Assembly (NCBI RefSeq): GCF_900129705.1
Contig: NZ_FQWO01000002.1
Span: 1-64,000 of the forward strand
DNA: 64,000 nucleotides
Direction of reading: 5' to 3'
Source: Flavobacterium granuli
GTDB taxonomy: Bacteria > Bacteroidota > Bacteroidia > Flavobacteriales > Flavobacteriaceae
Every line of letters begins with the position of its first letter. The stretch's first letter is position 1. Under the pieces are notes generated by a model. The model was not told the origin of the DNA and did not search any database. It saw only the letters and a program-made list of their open reading frames with translations. A program made the translations under genes and the position numbers. Positions 46,928 through 55,014 of the stretch are shown piece by piece.

Positions 46928-47587
46928 TTACCTTTTATCCTTTGTTTCCTTATCAAAGGCGATGAGGTTGAACATGGCTCTCATCCGGGAACGGACTCGG
47001 TTGCCGTAGTAACTTTCGATTTCTGTGGCCGAAAGATTGGTGGTCAGGTGGGTAACGGAATTATTCATCACAAAATGTTCGTAGCGGCTGATCAGGATCT
47101 CGGCCATCACATTGCAGTCATTGCCATAATGCTTGATTTGCTGTTCGGCGCCAAGATCATCAAAACAATAGCTCGCCAAACGAGTGCTTTTGTGTTGGAT
47201 TTGGTTGTAATTGGCCATGGTTTCAAAGCCGTTTTTGGCAAAGTCGAAAGCAATTTCACGACAACTCTTCATTTTATAGTCGAGCGAAGGATACACAAAC
47301 GGCCTTAATAAGCTCATTATCGACGTTTTTCCACATCCAATTGTACCGGACAGCAATATGCCTTTGCGAAGGTCTAAATTGAGTCTATGAGCTTCTTTTT
47401 TGTCTTTGATGGCATAAATCAATAATTTATAAATGGTTTCGTGGTCAATTTCGCAGATCTGGAAAGAATTGCCGTAGGTGATTTTGCCCTGGTATTCGAG
47501 ATAACTAAGGCATTTGCTGAAGCTGTAGTTTTTGATGTTGTCAATGATTTGGTAGGTCTCGACAACGGTTTTACAAGGGTTCGTCAT
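46928..47587 (-). CDS. DnaC/IstB-like P-loop ATPase (helicase-loader type)
   Basis: 219 residues. The Walker A motif is GTIGCGKTS (about residue 80), and Walker B/DnaC-type SYCFDDLGAEQ lies near 138. HLTTNLSATEIESYYGNRVRSRMRAMFN near 180-207 contains the sensor and arginine residues typical of DnaC-like AAA+ ATPases that load replicative helicases. Its start overlaps the upstream initiator-like gene by 17 bases; the two form a replication module common on Bacteroidota mobile elements. Two fragments of related C-termini are found at 44.3-44.6 kb, downstream of the AlbA_2-type gene. The product probably helps replication of the excised element, but this is inferred. Confidence 0.85.
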   Translation of the reverse strand: MTNPCKTVVETYQIIDNIKNYSFSKCLSYLEYQGKITYGNSFQICEIDHETIYKLLIYAIKDKKEAHRLNLDLRKGILLSGTIGCGKTSIMSLLRPFVYPSLDYKMKSCREIAFDFAKNGFETMANYNQIQHKSTRLASYCFDDLGAEQQIKHYGNDCNVMAEILISRYEHFVMNNSVTHLTTNLSATEIESYYGNRVRSRMRAMFNLIAFDKETKDKR

Positions 47588-48566
47588 AATTTTTCTGAGT
47601 TAGGCTATGAAGATGAGCCGGTTTGGGTTGGTTAGTTGTTGGGGTTTTAGTGTTGTTGGCGAACTTGGTTGCATTGAGCATCCAATTGCGGGCGGCTGCT
47701 TTCCAGTCTTTCATTTTGGATTTTCCTCCTACAAGCCAACCGTTGCTTTGGAAATGATTGAAGAATCTTTGGGCTTCGGTTTCCGTAAAGTTTTTTTCCA
47801 GGAAAAAGGTCGTTAGCTCATCGGGATTGGGAGGGATTTTTTCTTTGGCTCCTCGCATCTCGCATCTTGAGTCCGCACGATGTGACAGGCTCGATTTGAC
47901 AGGCTCGGGATGATTTGACCGGGATGACCTAGTTGGAATTTGAACTTCACTTATTTCTTTTTTTTCGCGCAACTTTTTTTTCTTTTCATCATTTTCTTCT
48001 AATGATTTAAAGTTTTTATCATCACTTTTTTTTTGCTCACCCAAGTTTATAATGTTTAAATCGTTTGTACTGTTTATACTGTTTGTATTGTTTATATAAG
48101 ATACCAGCGCTTGTTCAGTGCCTGTCCCAGTACTTGTTTGCTGCTTGTTCAGTGCCTGTTCAGCACTTGTCTCATCATTAGTTTGGAGCTTGTTTAATGC
48201 CTGTTCAAGAACTTGTTTAGCAGCCTGTCTGTTTTTTAGTACTCTGCGTTCCTTTTTTGGTACCGGTTTTAAGTCGTCACTAAAATTGAATAAATGCACT
48301 ATGCTGCCCCGAAATGGATTATAAGAAGGCTCGTATTTGATATATCCCTTGTTGTGGATATCTTTCATGCACTTATGATAGGTTGCCTTAGAACAGATTT
48401 TACTGATGCGCATTACCTCATCACGGGAGATACTGATGGGGCTTTGAAAGCGGTTGACATTCCACAATTGGAACAAGGCCATATACAGGCTGACATGGGA
48501 AGGATTTAATTCGAAATCGGTTGATACTTTTTCGAAATAGGCGGTAAGGTGCTTTATGTAATTCAT
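47571..48566 (-). CDS. Replication-initiator/DnaD-like protein of the mobile island
   Basis: 331 residues in three parts. Residues about 1-105 form a winged-helix-like domain (HVSLYMALFQLWNVNRF, SRDEVMRISKICSKATYHKCMKDI). About 105-255 is a low-complexity linker with three copies of a unit ending EQALNK(L/Q)QT or EQAL, then KKKKLREKKE. About 260-320 is a C-terminal motif frequent in phage replisome organisers (FFLEKNFTETEAQRFFNHF, MKDWKAAARNWML). This organisation resembles initiator proteins that work with a DnaC-type loader, here encoded by the overlapping next gene. The linker DNA is repetitive and probably variable between strains. The function is inferred from architecture and partner. 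Confidence 0.7.
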   Translation of the reverse strand: MNYIKHLTAYFEKVSTDFELNPSHVSLYMALFQLWNVNRFQSPISISRDEVMRISKICSKATYHKCMKDIHNKGYIKYEPSYNPFRGSIVHLFNFSDDLKPVPKKERRVLKNRQAAKQVLEQALNKLQTNDETSAEQALNKQQTSTGTGTEQALVSYINNTNSINSTNDLNIINLGEQKKSDDKNFKSLEENDEKKKKLREKKEISEVQIPTRSSRSNHPEPVKSSLSHRADSRCEMRGAKEKIPPNPDELTTFFLEKNFTETEAQRFFNHFQSNGWLVGGKSKMKDWKAAARNWMLNATKFANNTKTPTTNQPKPAHLHSLTQKNYDEPL

Positions 48567-48609
48567 GGCAGTGAAATGTGAATTGTGAGATGTGAGAAAT
48601 TTATCGATT

Positions 48610-48939
48610 TTATTTATCCAACATCTTTTGGATATCCTCGTATTTGTGGTAGATCAGACCGCCGATGCGCTTGTAGTTTAAGGTTCCATTGACACGGAGG
48701 TTCTGAAGGGTTCCGGGCGATATTTTGAGTAGTTTTCGCACTTCGGTGGATTTGAGCCATTGGGCCGGCTTTTCTTCTCTTGGGCTATTTTTGATCTCAC
48801 TGAGCAATAGATTAGCAAAATGCCAGAGGTCTTTTTTGGTAACGACTTGGTGATTCAATAATTCCAGATTGTCTGTTTCCGGGAATAATTTCTTAGGATG
48901 TAAATTCATAATAAAATTGTTTGAATGGTTATGAGACAA
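48610..48939 (-). CDS. Excisionase-like helix-turn-helix protein
   Basis: 109 residues with a C-terminal MerR/excisionase-type HTH (LKSTEVRKLLKISPGTLQNL, then RVNGTLNYKRIGGLIYHKY, about 62-100) preceded by a helical part (DLWHFANLLLSEIKN). Such HTH_17 proteins are found with tyrosine integrases of Bacteroidota mobile elements and act as excision or directionality factors. The start could also be at the internal MNLHPKKLFPE, ten codons later. It lies 43 bases before the initiator gene. The gene-free 260 bases on its upstream side contain nothing recognisable apart from the RteC terminator. Confidence 0.8.
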   Translation of the reverse strand: MSHNHSNNFIMNLHPKKLFPETDNLELLNHQVVTKKDLWHFANLLLSEIKNSPREEKPAQWLKSTEVRKLLKISPGTLQNLRVNGTLNYKRIGGLIYHKYEDIQKMLDK

Positions 48940-49168
48940 AGCAACTTTATTTAGTAAAGAATAAATAGCAGGCAGTTAGCGGGTAGCGTGTATTTAAGGG
49001 CAAAATCAATGTTAAACAGCTGTCAATAAAGCTTAAAATTTTTTGAAATGGCCAAAACCACGCTTTTCCGTTTCAACGTAAAATAGGAGCAAACCGCTAT
49101 TTTGGACTAAAGACGCTAGTAGCGTATACCTGCTAAATGATTTTACAGTAAAAGAAAAAACTTAAAAG

Positions 49169-49195
49169 AAAAATCCAGGGCCAGCCTGGATTTTT
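49169..49195 (-). terminator. Terminator of the rteC-type gene
   Basis: A perfect stem AAAAATCCAGG / CCTGGATTTTT with a 5-base loop, starting directly after the stop codon of the RteC gene on the minus strand and ending in T-rich sequence on either strand. Confidence 0.8.
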
Positions 49196-49199
49196 CGCT

Positions 49200-50042
49200 T
49201 TATTTTCGGAAAGATTCTTCGAAAATTCTTTTGCAGAAATTTTCGATTGCCTTACTGAGGAATTTTGTCGGGTCAGTTTTTCTTCCTTTAATTTTTTGAA
49301 ATGTATCGTAAACTTTATTAGCGTTTATCTCAACATTAAAAAATTTGCCCAGATTAATGGCAAATTCCTTTATGCATAGATTTCCGTTATTAATGACACG
49401 AAAATAGTGCAGCACATAGACAATTTCTACGAAATCGGTTTGGGTACCACACCATTGATAGGTTTTTATAGGATTAAAGCTTTCCTTATTTTGAATTTGA
49501 TCGATTCTTTCTTCGAAATATTTTGTCAAGGTTGCTGCCGATAGCATTTGAGCCATCAGATAATCATGGGAGGTGGATATTTTAGAATCGTAATTCAACA
49601 GCATCAGATCGTTCTTAATTAATTCCTTATAGGTTTTCCGGAGAAAATAATCATTATCCTTAAATGATGAAGCGGTTCTGAAATAAGTGTAAAAGATGTG
49701 ATTTTCGACCGTTAAATCATGAATTTTTTTCAATGATCTGTTGAAATATTTTAGCTTTTCCTTTTTGTTGATAGGGACATGTGATTCTGTTTTAAGTACT
49801 GATTTATAAAAAATGATTTTAGATACGAAAGAAGGTTTCAAGAATTTAAAGAAATAGATTTCCTCTTCAGGGGTTTCAAAAACATGATATTTAAGCCATT
49901 TATTAAGCAGTTTGAGTTTTTCTTCTAAAAAGCTCAGTACTGTTTGTGCCTGAAGAAGCGGTTCTGTTTCGGAATCTTCAAGTCGGGTAAATTCCTTTTC
50001 TAATTCATTAAAAAATACTTCATAAGTACAATTCATAATCAT
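49200..50042 (-). CDS. RteC family protein
   Basis: 280 residues, the usual length of RteC, which in CTnDOT-type elements controls excision genes. Recognisable family features are the helical N-terminus (FFNELEKEFTRLE, QAQTVLSFLEEKLKLLNKWL), the central EEIYFFKFLKPSFVSKIIFYKSVL and the C-terminal TDFVEIVYVLHYFRVINNGN followed by FFNVEINANKVYDTFQKIKGR. A second ATG two codons in (MNCTYEVFF) is an equally good start. The gene lies between integrase and excisionase genes and is closed by its own terminator. Bacteroides RteC acts upstream of excision genes after tetracycline signalling by RteA/RteB; no RteA/B genes are present here, so the inducing signal is unknown. Confidence 0.88.
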   Translation of the reverse strand: MIMNCTYEVFFNELEKEFTRLEDSETEPLLQAQTVLSFLEEKLKLLNKWLKYHVFETPEEEIYFFKFLKPSFVSKIIFYKSVLKTESHVPINKKEKLKYFNRSLKKIHDLTVENHIFYTYFRTASSFKDNDYFLRKTYKELIKNDLMLLNYDSKISTSHDYLMAQMLSAATLTKYFEERIDQIQNKESFNPIKTYQWCGTQTDFVEIVYVLHYFRVINNGNLCIKEFAINLGKFFNVEINANKVYDTFQKIKGRKTDPTKFLSKAIENFCKRIFEESFRK

Positions 50043-50173
50043 AGTTTTATAGGTTTTTATTTATATAACTCAAGTCAATAATAAGAATAATATTACGATT
50101 ATTACTATTAAATGATTTAATGTTTTTTTTTAAAAGCTAGTCAAAAACTTAAATTACTGAGAATATCGCATTA

Positions 50174-50200
50174 AAAAAGGCAGTCTAAAACTGCCTTTTT
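50174..50200 (-). terminator. Terminator of the integrase gene
   Basis: A perfect stem AAAAAGGCAGT / ACTGCCTTTTT with a 5-base loop, 20 bases past the integrase stop on the minus strand. Confidence 0.8.
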
Positions 50201-50219
50201 GGAAGAGAATGGGTTTTGC

Positions 50220-51458
50220 CTAAGATGCATTTTCTTTTTTGAATGGAGCTTTGAGTTTTGATTTCAAAATCATCATATCATCGCTGATTTTTTTGTCAAG
50301 GATTTTGGCGTAATGTTGGGTTGTTTTCAGGTTTGTATGTCCCAACATTTTACTCACGGTCTCCAGTGGCACACCATTGGAGAGCGTTACGGTGGTGGCA
50401 AAAGTATGCCGGGCAATATGGAAGGTGAGTTCTTTTTTGATTCCGCAAACATCCGCGATTTCTTTAAGATAGGCATTCATCTTTTGATTGCTCAGAATAG
50501 GAAGCAGTCGGTTTTCATTTTTACAGACGGGATAATCGGCATATTTATCGATTATCAGCTGCGCTGTTGGCAACAGCGGGATTCTGGAGGTAGTATCGGT
50601 TTTTTGGCGGTTTTTAAAAATCCATTTGTCGCCATCGATTCCCAGACTGATATTGCTTTTTGTGAGTTGCTTCACGTCAATATAGGCCAAGCCGGTAAAG
50701 CAGCTGAAAACAAATATATCACGGACCAAATCCAAACGCTCGGATACAAACTCTTTTTTTATCATCGACTCGATTTCGTCCTCGTTCAAAAATTCCCGAA
50801 CAACTTCTTTGACTTTGCCTTTGTAATTGACAAAGGGATCTTTGTTGAGCCATCCGTTAGCCAAACATTGATTGATAATCTTGTGGAAGTTCTTGATGTA
50901 TTTGACTGCGGTATTGTTGGCGCATTTTCTTTCGCTGCGCAGATAGAATTCGTATTCGGTGATAAAAGCATGGTCGATTTTATCGATGCTGATATCGCTG
51001 AGCTTGTATTTCCAATTCAAAAAATCCTGGGTATGCTTCAAAGAGGTTACATAACGTTCTAATGTTCCGGCAGCATATTCCAATCCGACTAGTTCTTTTA
51101 TTTTTCGGTTATGTTCTTCGAAAATTGGAATCAGAAGACGGGAGCGCTCTTTTTTGCCTTGGTATTCGTTTTTGAATGTTTCAAAATTGATTTCTGATTC
51201 CCTCATAAAAAGACGTTTCTCGGTTTCGTAAACCTTCGCTCTCCACATTTCGAGCTGGCTGTTTATTGTTCGGGTTTCCTCAGAGTTGCCTTTCATTCTG
51301 CTCGAATTGACCGACCATTTCGATTCTTCAACATAATGCCCGGTACTGACCTCAAATCGTCGACCGTCTACAGTTATTCTTTGGAAAATTGGCATTCGCC
51401 CCTGAGCATTGACTTTTGATCTTCTGAGGTAGAAGAGTACAATGATTGTAGTTTTCAT
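50220..51458 (-). CDS. Tyrosine recombinase/integrase of the mobile island (IntDOT-like)
   Basis: 412 residues: an arm-binding N-terminal domain (about 1-100, RITVDGRRFEVSTGHYVEES), a core-binding SAM-like domain (about 115-215, YAAGTLERYVTSLKHTQDF) and a catalytic domain (about 225-400). The catalytic residues seen are the HIARH box (H-x-x-R) near 348, the GHTNLKTTQHYAKI box with the nucleophilic Tyr near 384, and a Lys in the beta-hairpin (FKNRQKTDTTSR). At the first catalytic Arg position the motif reads FTGLAYIDVKQL, with Ala in place of Arg; the same residue is also not Arg in IntDOT. The gene points away from tRNA-Ser(GGA), about 240 bases distant, and is the last gene of the island before housekeeping genes. 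Confidence 0.93.
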   Translation of the reverse strand: MKTTIIVLFYLRRSKVNAQGRMPIFQRITVDGRRFEVSTGHYVEESKWSVNSSRMKGNSEETRTINSQLEMWRAKVYETEKRLFMRESEINFETFKNEYQGKKERSRLLIPIFEEHNRKIKELVGLEYAAGTLERYVTSLKHTQDFLNWKYKLSDISIDKIDHAFITEYEFYLRSERKCANNTAVKYIKNFHKIINQCLANGWLNKDPFVNYKGKVKEVVREFLNEDEIESMIKKEFVSERLDLVRDIFVFSCFTGLAYIDVKQLTKSNISLGIDGDKWIFKNRQKTDTTSRIPLLPTAQLIIDKYADYPVCKNENRLLPILSNQKMNAYLKEIADVCGIKKELTFHIARHTFATTVTLSNGVPLETVSKMLGHTNLKTTQHYAKILDKKISDDMMILKSKLKAPFKKENAS

Positions 51459-51637
51459 CTTGGTAAGCTTTTGAGTTGATAATTAATTTACTTTAATTGC
51501 CAACACAAGACAAGATGTCCATTTTTCAGACTGGTTCATAAAATAGGTGCACCTGAACTTCTCTTTTTCAAAGTGCACCTCAAAGTGCACCTCCATTATG
51601 AGAAAAAACGAATAAATTGGATAATTGCTTAAATCAA

Positions 51638-51671
51638 AAAACCCTTTAAACACTGGGATTTAAAGGGTTTT
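51638..51671 (-). terminator. Terminator of tRNA-Ser
   Basis: A perfect 13-base stem AAAACCCTTTAAA / TTTAAAGGGTTTT around an 8-base loop, 24 bases beyond the 3' end of the tRNA. It is symmetric and could also stop transcripts from the other side. Confidence 0.8.
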
Positions 51672-51694
51672 GATTCATTTTGAAATTTCATTCG

Positions 51695-51781
51695 CAGAGA
51701 GGAAGGGATTCGAACCCTCGATGCAGTTGCCCACATACTAGCTTTCCAGGCTAGCTCCTTAAACCACTCGGACACCTCTCT
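51695..51781 (-). tRNA. tRNA-Ser(GGA)
   Basis: An 87-nucleotide class II tRNA. The acceptor arms AGAGAGG and CCTCTCT pair, followed by a G discriminator; CCA is not encoded. The anticodon loop is CTGGAAA within a CTAGC-type stem, giving anticodon GGA for serine. There is a long variable arm (TATGTGGGCAACTGCAT) and a GGTTCGAATCC T-loop. The mobile-island integrase lies just beyond its 3' end, but I saw no second copy of the tRNA 3' end in the window. Confidence 0.95.
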
Positions 51782-51838
51782 ATTTTAGGTTTGCAAAGAA
51801 CACAAAAAAAAGTGACTTAGAAAAATAAAATAACATTA

Positions 51839-52867
51839 TTATAGTATTTCTCCACGCAAAGATGTCTCAAACATTGTTTTGAACTGATTTTGAGGTACAT
51901 TTTGACTCAACAAATACATCAATTTGGTGATCGCCGCTTCGGTCGTGACGTCTTTTCCGGAGATTACGCCAATTTCCTTCATCGAAGTGCTGGTTTCATA
52001 CTGCCCCATGTTAACACTTCCGCCGGAACATTGGGTCACATTAATAACATGCAAACCTCTATTTATCGCCTTAACCAATAATTTCAAAAACCAATCCTCG
52101 GTAGGTGCATTTCCGGATCCATAGGTTTCAAGTACAATTCCTTTTAGATTTGGAATGTCAAAAATCGCCGACAAAACCAGCTCGCTAATTCCCGGAAACA
52201 TTTTAACGATAACCACATTATTGTCCATTTTTTTATGCACCAATAATTCCCTGCCTTCATTTTTAGACAAAAACAATTCAGTTCTCATATTTAAATGCAC
52301 CCCGGATTCCATTAATGCAGGGTAATTTGGCGAAGTAAAGGCTTTAAAATGTTCGGCATTAATCTTGGTCGATCTATTGCCGCGATACAACTTATATTCA
52401 AAATAAAGGCAAACCTCACTGATAACTGGTTTCCCATTAATTTGCAATGAAGCGATTTGAATGGCGGTAATCAGATTTTCTTTGGCATCGGTACGCAAAT
52501 CCCCTATAGGCAATTGCGAGCCGGTAAAGATCACTGGCTTGGCCAAATTCTCCAGCATAAAACTCATTGCCGAGGCCGAATAGGACATTGTATCTGAGCC
52601 GTGCAACACCACAAAACCGTCAAATTTGGAATAATTAGCTTCAATAATAGAAGCAATCTCCGCCCATTTTTCTGGATTCATATTGGAGGAATCAATCGGA
52701 TGCTTGAAGGAAAAAGTTTCTATTTCACAGTCCAATTGTTTCAATTCAGGAATGCGCTGCAATAATTTACTGAAATTAAATGCTTTTAATGCTCCCGTAT
52801 CAAAATCTTTGCGCATCCCAATGGTTCCGCCTGTATATATTAAAAATATTTTAGCTTTTGAGCTCAT
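51839..52867 (-). CDS. ansA: Type I (cytoplasmic) L-asparaginase
   Basis: 342 residues without a signal peptide. The first active-site threonine lies in YTGGTIGMR (about residue 12), and the second signature is LHGSDTMSYSASAMSFMLEN (about 86-105). FTGSQLPIGDLRTDAKEN and the C-terminal VTQCSGGSVNMGQYETS also match AnsA-type asparaginases, which hydrolyse L-asparagine to aspartate and ammonia. The ATG overlaps the end of the acyltransferase gene by 17 bases, indicating coupled translation. Length and motifs are normal. Confidence 0.95.
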   Translation of the reverse strand: MSSKAKIFLIYTGGTIGMRKDFDTGALKAFNFSKLLQRIPELKQLDCEIETFSFKHPIDSSNMNPEKWAEIASIIEANYSKFDGFVVLHGSDTMSYSASAMSFMLENLAKPVIFTGSQLPIGDLRTDAKENLITAIQIASLQINGKPVISEVCLYFEYKLYRGNRSTKINAEHFKAFTSPNYPALMESGVHLNMRTELFLSKNEGRELLVHKKMDNNVVIVKMFPGISELVLSAIFDIPNLKGIVLETYGSGNAPTEDWFLKLLVKAINRGLHVINVTQCSGGSVNMGQYETSTSMKEIGVISGKDVTTEAAITKLMYLLSQNVPQNQFKTMFETSLRGEIL

Positions 52868-53993
52868 CTATATACTTCATTTTATTAACAACCGGATTGG
52901 CATACATATCCAACAATCCCTGCAGCGCAATTGGATTTTCGGCATCTATTCGCATATCTAATCTACGCTCAAAAAGCGATTTTTCGTTTGCGGTATAAAA
53001 CGAAGCATAGGTATTTGTTTTATTCAAAATATCATAGGCAATATAATTCGTAGGCCATAACTTGTAATTGCTCAATATAGAATCGTCAATCACTTGTGCT
53101 AATGCTTGGATCTGTTTGTTAGAATTATCAAACTCTTCTTTAATAGCATCAATCTCTTTATCAAGCACATCTCCTATATGGATGTGAATTCCCTTCTTCT
53201 GTCCCATAACACCGCTAAGAAGCGTCATGAAATCCTCATTTTTCTCTTTGATATAGACTTCATTATTGGCTTCGGCCAACAATTGTGGAATCTTCAAAAC
53301 ATCCGTTGGGTCATATTCATACGAAATAGAAACCGGAACCACTTTTATCTTCTTAAAATAATCCATCAGATTCTTCTCATCAGAACCCATGGCCAACATC
53401 TTTAAAACTCCCGGATTCGTAACATCATTACCGTCTTTGGTTCTTCCTTCCCGTTGCGCAATCCAAACCGATCTGTTTTCATGTTGCAACAAATGACCGA
53501 TATACTCGGATAAAGTTTTAGAACTTTGCAGCATCTCCCGTGGTGTCAAACCGCGTTGAACTAAAAAATTGCGATTCATCTTAGCCAAGGTATTCAGGAA
53601 ATCTTTTTTAACTAAATTATCACCAATAGCCGATGCCGTCATCACCAACCCATGCTCAAATAAAGCAACGTTCAGCAAGGTCGTGTCCAGAACGATATCT
53701 CTGTGATTGGATATAAATAAATAGGATTCGTTTTTTTCTAACTTTTCAAAACCTGAAGTAGTCAATCCGTCGGAACTTCTCTGAAGAACATTCTGTATGG
53801 TATGATAAATAAAATTACATTGGAAATCACGAATGGAATGGGTTTTCCTAAGCTGCTCTTTCCAAACTTCATCAGCCACATCAGGGAAAGTAAAATTCAT
53901 CAATGCCTTCATCATAGGATGATCAATCACATTGCGAATAGCATCATTAATTTCGGAATCATAAAATGGCCGAATAGCGTCAAATTTTTGCAT
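52851..53993 (-). CDS. 1-acyl-glycerol-3-phosphate acyltransferase-like protein
   Basis: About 380 residues from MQKFDAIRPFYDSEI; the longest frame starts 14 codons earlier in unlikely sequence. The PlsC-type acyltransferase region covers about 85-290, with ISNHRDIVLDTTLLN near 90 (the His...Asp motif, here with five rather than four residues between), FLVQRGLTPREML, SVWIAQREGRTKDG (the EGR motif) and KVVPVSISYEYDP. Such proteins transfer acyl chains to glycerophosphates in membrane lipid synthesis; the precise acceptor is not certain. It overlaps the start of the asparaginase gene. The spacing variant in the His/Asp box deserves a comparison with homologues but may be normal for the Bacteroidota branch. 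Confidence 0.82.
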   Translation of the reverse strand: MQKFDAIRPFYDSEINDAIRNVIDHPMMKALMNFTFPDVADEVWKEQLRKTHSIRDFQCNFIYHTIQNVLQRSSDGLTTSGFEKLEKNESYLFISNHRDIVLDTTLLNVALFEHGLVMTASAIGDNLVKKDFLNTLAKMNRNFLVQRGLTPREMLQSSKTLSEYIGHLLQHENRSVWIAQREGRTKDGNDVTNPGVLKMLAMGSDEKNLMDYFKKIKVVPVSISYEYDPTDVLKIPQLLAEANNEVYIKEKNEDFMTLLSGVMGQKKGIHIHIGDVLDKEIDAIKEEFDNSNKQIQALAQVIDDSILSNYKLWPTNYIAYDILNKTNTYASFYTANEKSLFERRLDMRIDAENPIALQGLLDMYANPVVNKMKYIDELKS

Positions 53994-54053
53994 TTTGGTT
54001 ATTTTAGGTGGGCAAATGAACAAAAAAAATATCAAATTATTGTGAATTCTATT

Positions 54054-54821
54054 TTAAATCCCAAAAATTATCTTAGAATTTTCAGTAGTTCGACTTGCAA
54101 TTTCTTCTGCCGAAAGACCATAAATGTGAGCCAATTTATCGATAACATTTATTAAATAGCTGCTTTCATTTCTTTTTCCTCTAAACGGAATCGGAGCCAG
54201 ATAAGGCGAATCTGTTTCTAAAACAATGTGACTCAAATCTATTTGGTTCAAAAACTGATCTATTTTTCCGTTTTTAAAAGTTACCACGCCTCCGATGCCC
54301 AGTTTCATATTATAGGAAATTGCCTGTAAAGCCTGTTCATAGGTTCCGGAAAAACAATGAAAAATACCGAACAAGTCCGGTGATTTTTCCTCCTCCAAAA
54401 CAGCAAAAACTTCATCAAAAGCGTCACGACAATGAATCACAATAGGTAATTTATACTGCTTGGCCAATTGAATTTGTTTCCTAAAAGCAGTTTGCTGTTC
54501 CTTCAAATGGCTTTTGTCCCAATACAGATCAATCCCAATTTCTCCAATGGCGTAGAATTTTCTTTTAGCCAATTCCTCTTCTACATGCTTTAATTCATCC
54601 TGATAATTGTCTTTGACATAAGTGGGATGTAAACCCATCATCAGGAAGACATTTTCAGGATATTTTTTCTCCAAATCATACATGCTTTCAGTACAATTGG
54701 AATCTATTGCGGGAATAAAAAATCTTGAAACACCGGCATCCAAGGCGCGTTGTATCATTAAATCTCGATCTTCATCAAATTCTTCACTATAAAGATGGGT
54801 ATGGGTATCAGTAATTATCAT
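54054..54821 (-). CDS. tatD: TatD family metal-dependent DNase
   Basis: 255 residues, TIM-barrel metal hydrolase. The metal-binding motif DTHTHLY is at residue 4, and GLHPTYVKD, AIGEIGIDLYWDK (metal Glu), LPIVIHCRDAFDEV, GIFHCFSGT and LETDSPYLAPIPFRGKRNE follow in the order and spacing of TatD proteins. These are 3'-5' exonucleases linked to DNA repair and turnover. Length is normal. Its -7 promoter box is visible 20 bases upstream, and the gene precedes the acyltransferase by about 60 bases, so it may be co-transcribed with the acyltransferase and asparaginase. Confidence 0.95.
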   Translation of the reverse strand: MIITDTHTHLYSEEFDEDRDLMIQRALDAGVSRFFIPAIDSNCTESMYDLEKKYPENVFLMMGLHPTYVKDNYQDELKHVEEELAKRKFYAIGEIGIDLYWDKSHLKEQQTAFRKQIQLAKQYKLPIVIHCRDAFDEVFAVLEEEKSPDLFGIFHCFSGTYEQALQAISYNMKLGIGGVVTFKNGKIDQFLNQIDLSHIVLETDSPYLAPIPFRGKRNESSYLINVIDKLAHIYGLSAEEIASRTTENSKIIFGI

Positions 54822-54840
54822 TTGTCTTATTTGAAAGCCG

Positions 54841-54848
54841 CAAAGTTA
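54841..54848 (-). promoter_or_regulatory. -7 promoter box of tatD
   Basis: On the minus strand this reads TAACTTTG, matching the Bacteroidota -7 consensus TAnnTTTG, 20 bases before the tatD start. The -33 TTG is not at the ideal distance; the nearest TTG on this strand is only 14 bases away. Confidence 0.5.
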
Positions 54849-55014
54849 CTATTTAGATTGGTCAATTTTCAGATTCCTGTCTTTTTAGATTATATTTGAA
54901 TATCATTTTTTGATTTATGAAATAGCCCTGTTTGCGAAAACACAAACTGAAATAAAGATATATTTCAAACTGGCGTATTACATATGACCAAGAAAAAGCA
55001 ACAAATGTCTGCAT

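Noticed and set aside
51695..51720. tRNA-Ser 3' end as proven attachment site of the island
   Set aside because: No second copy of the tRNA 3' end was found in the window, and the tRNA terminator lies between it and the integrase.
39835..51838. Insertion sequence or transposase gene in the island
   Set aside because: No transposase motif was seen in any frame; the only recombinase is the tyrosine integrase.
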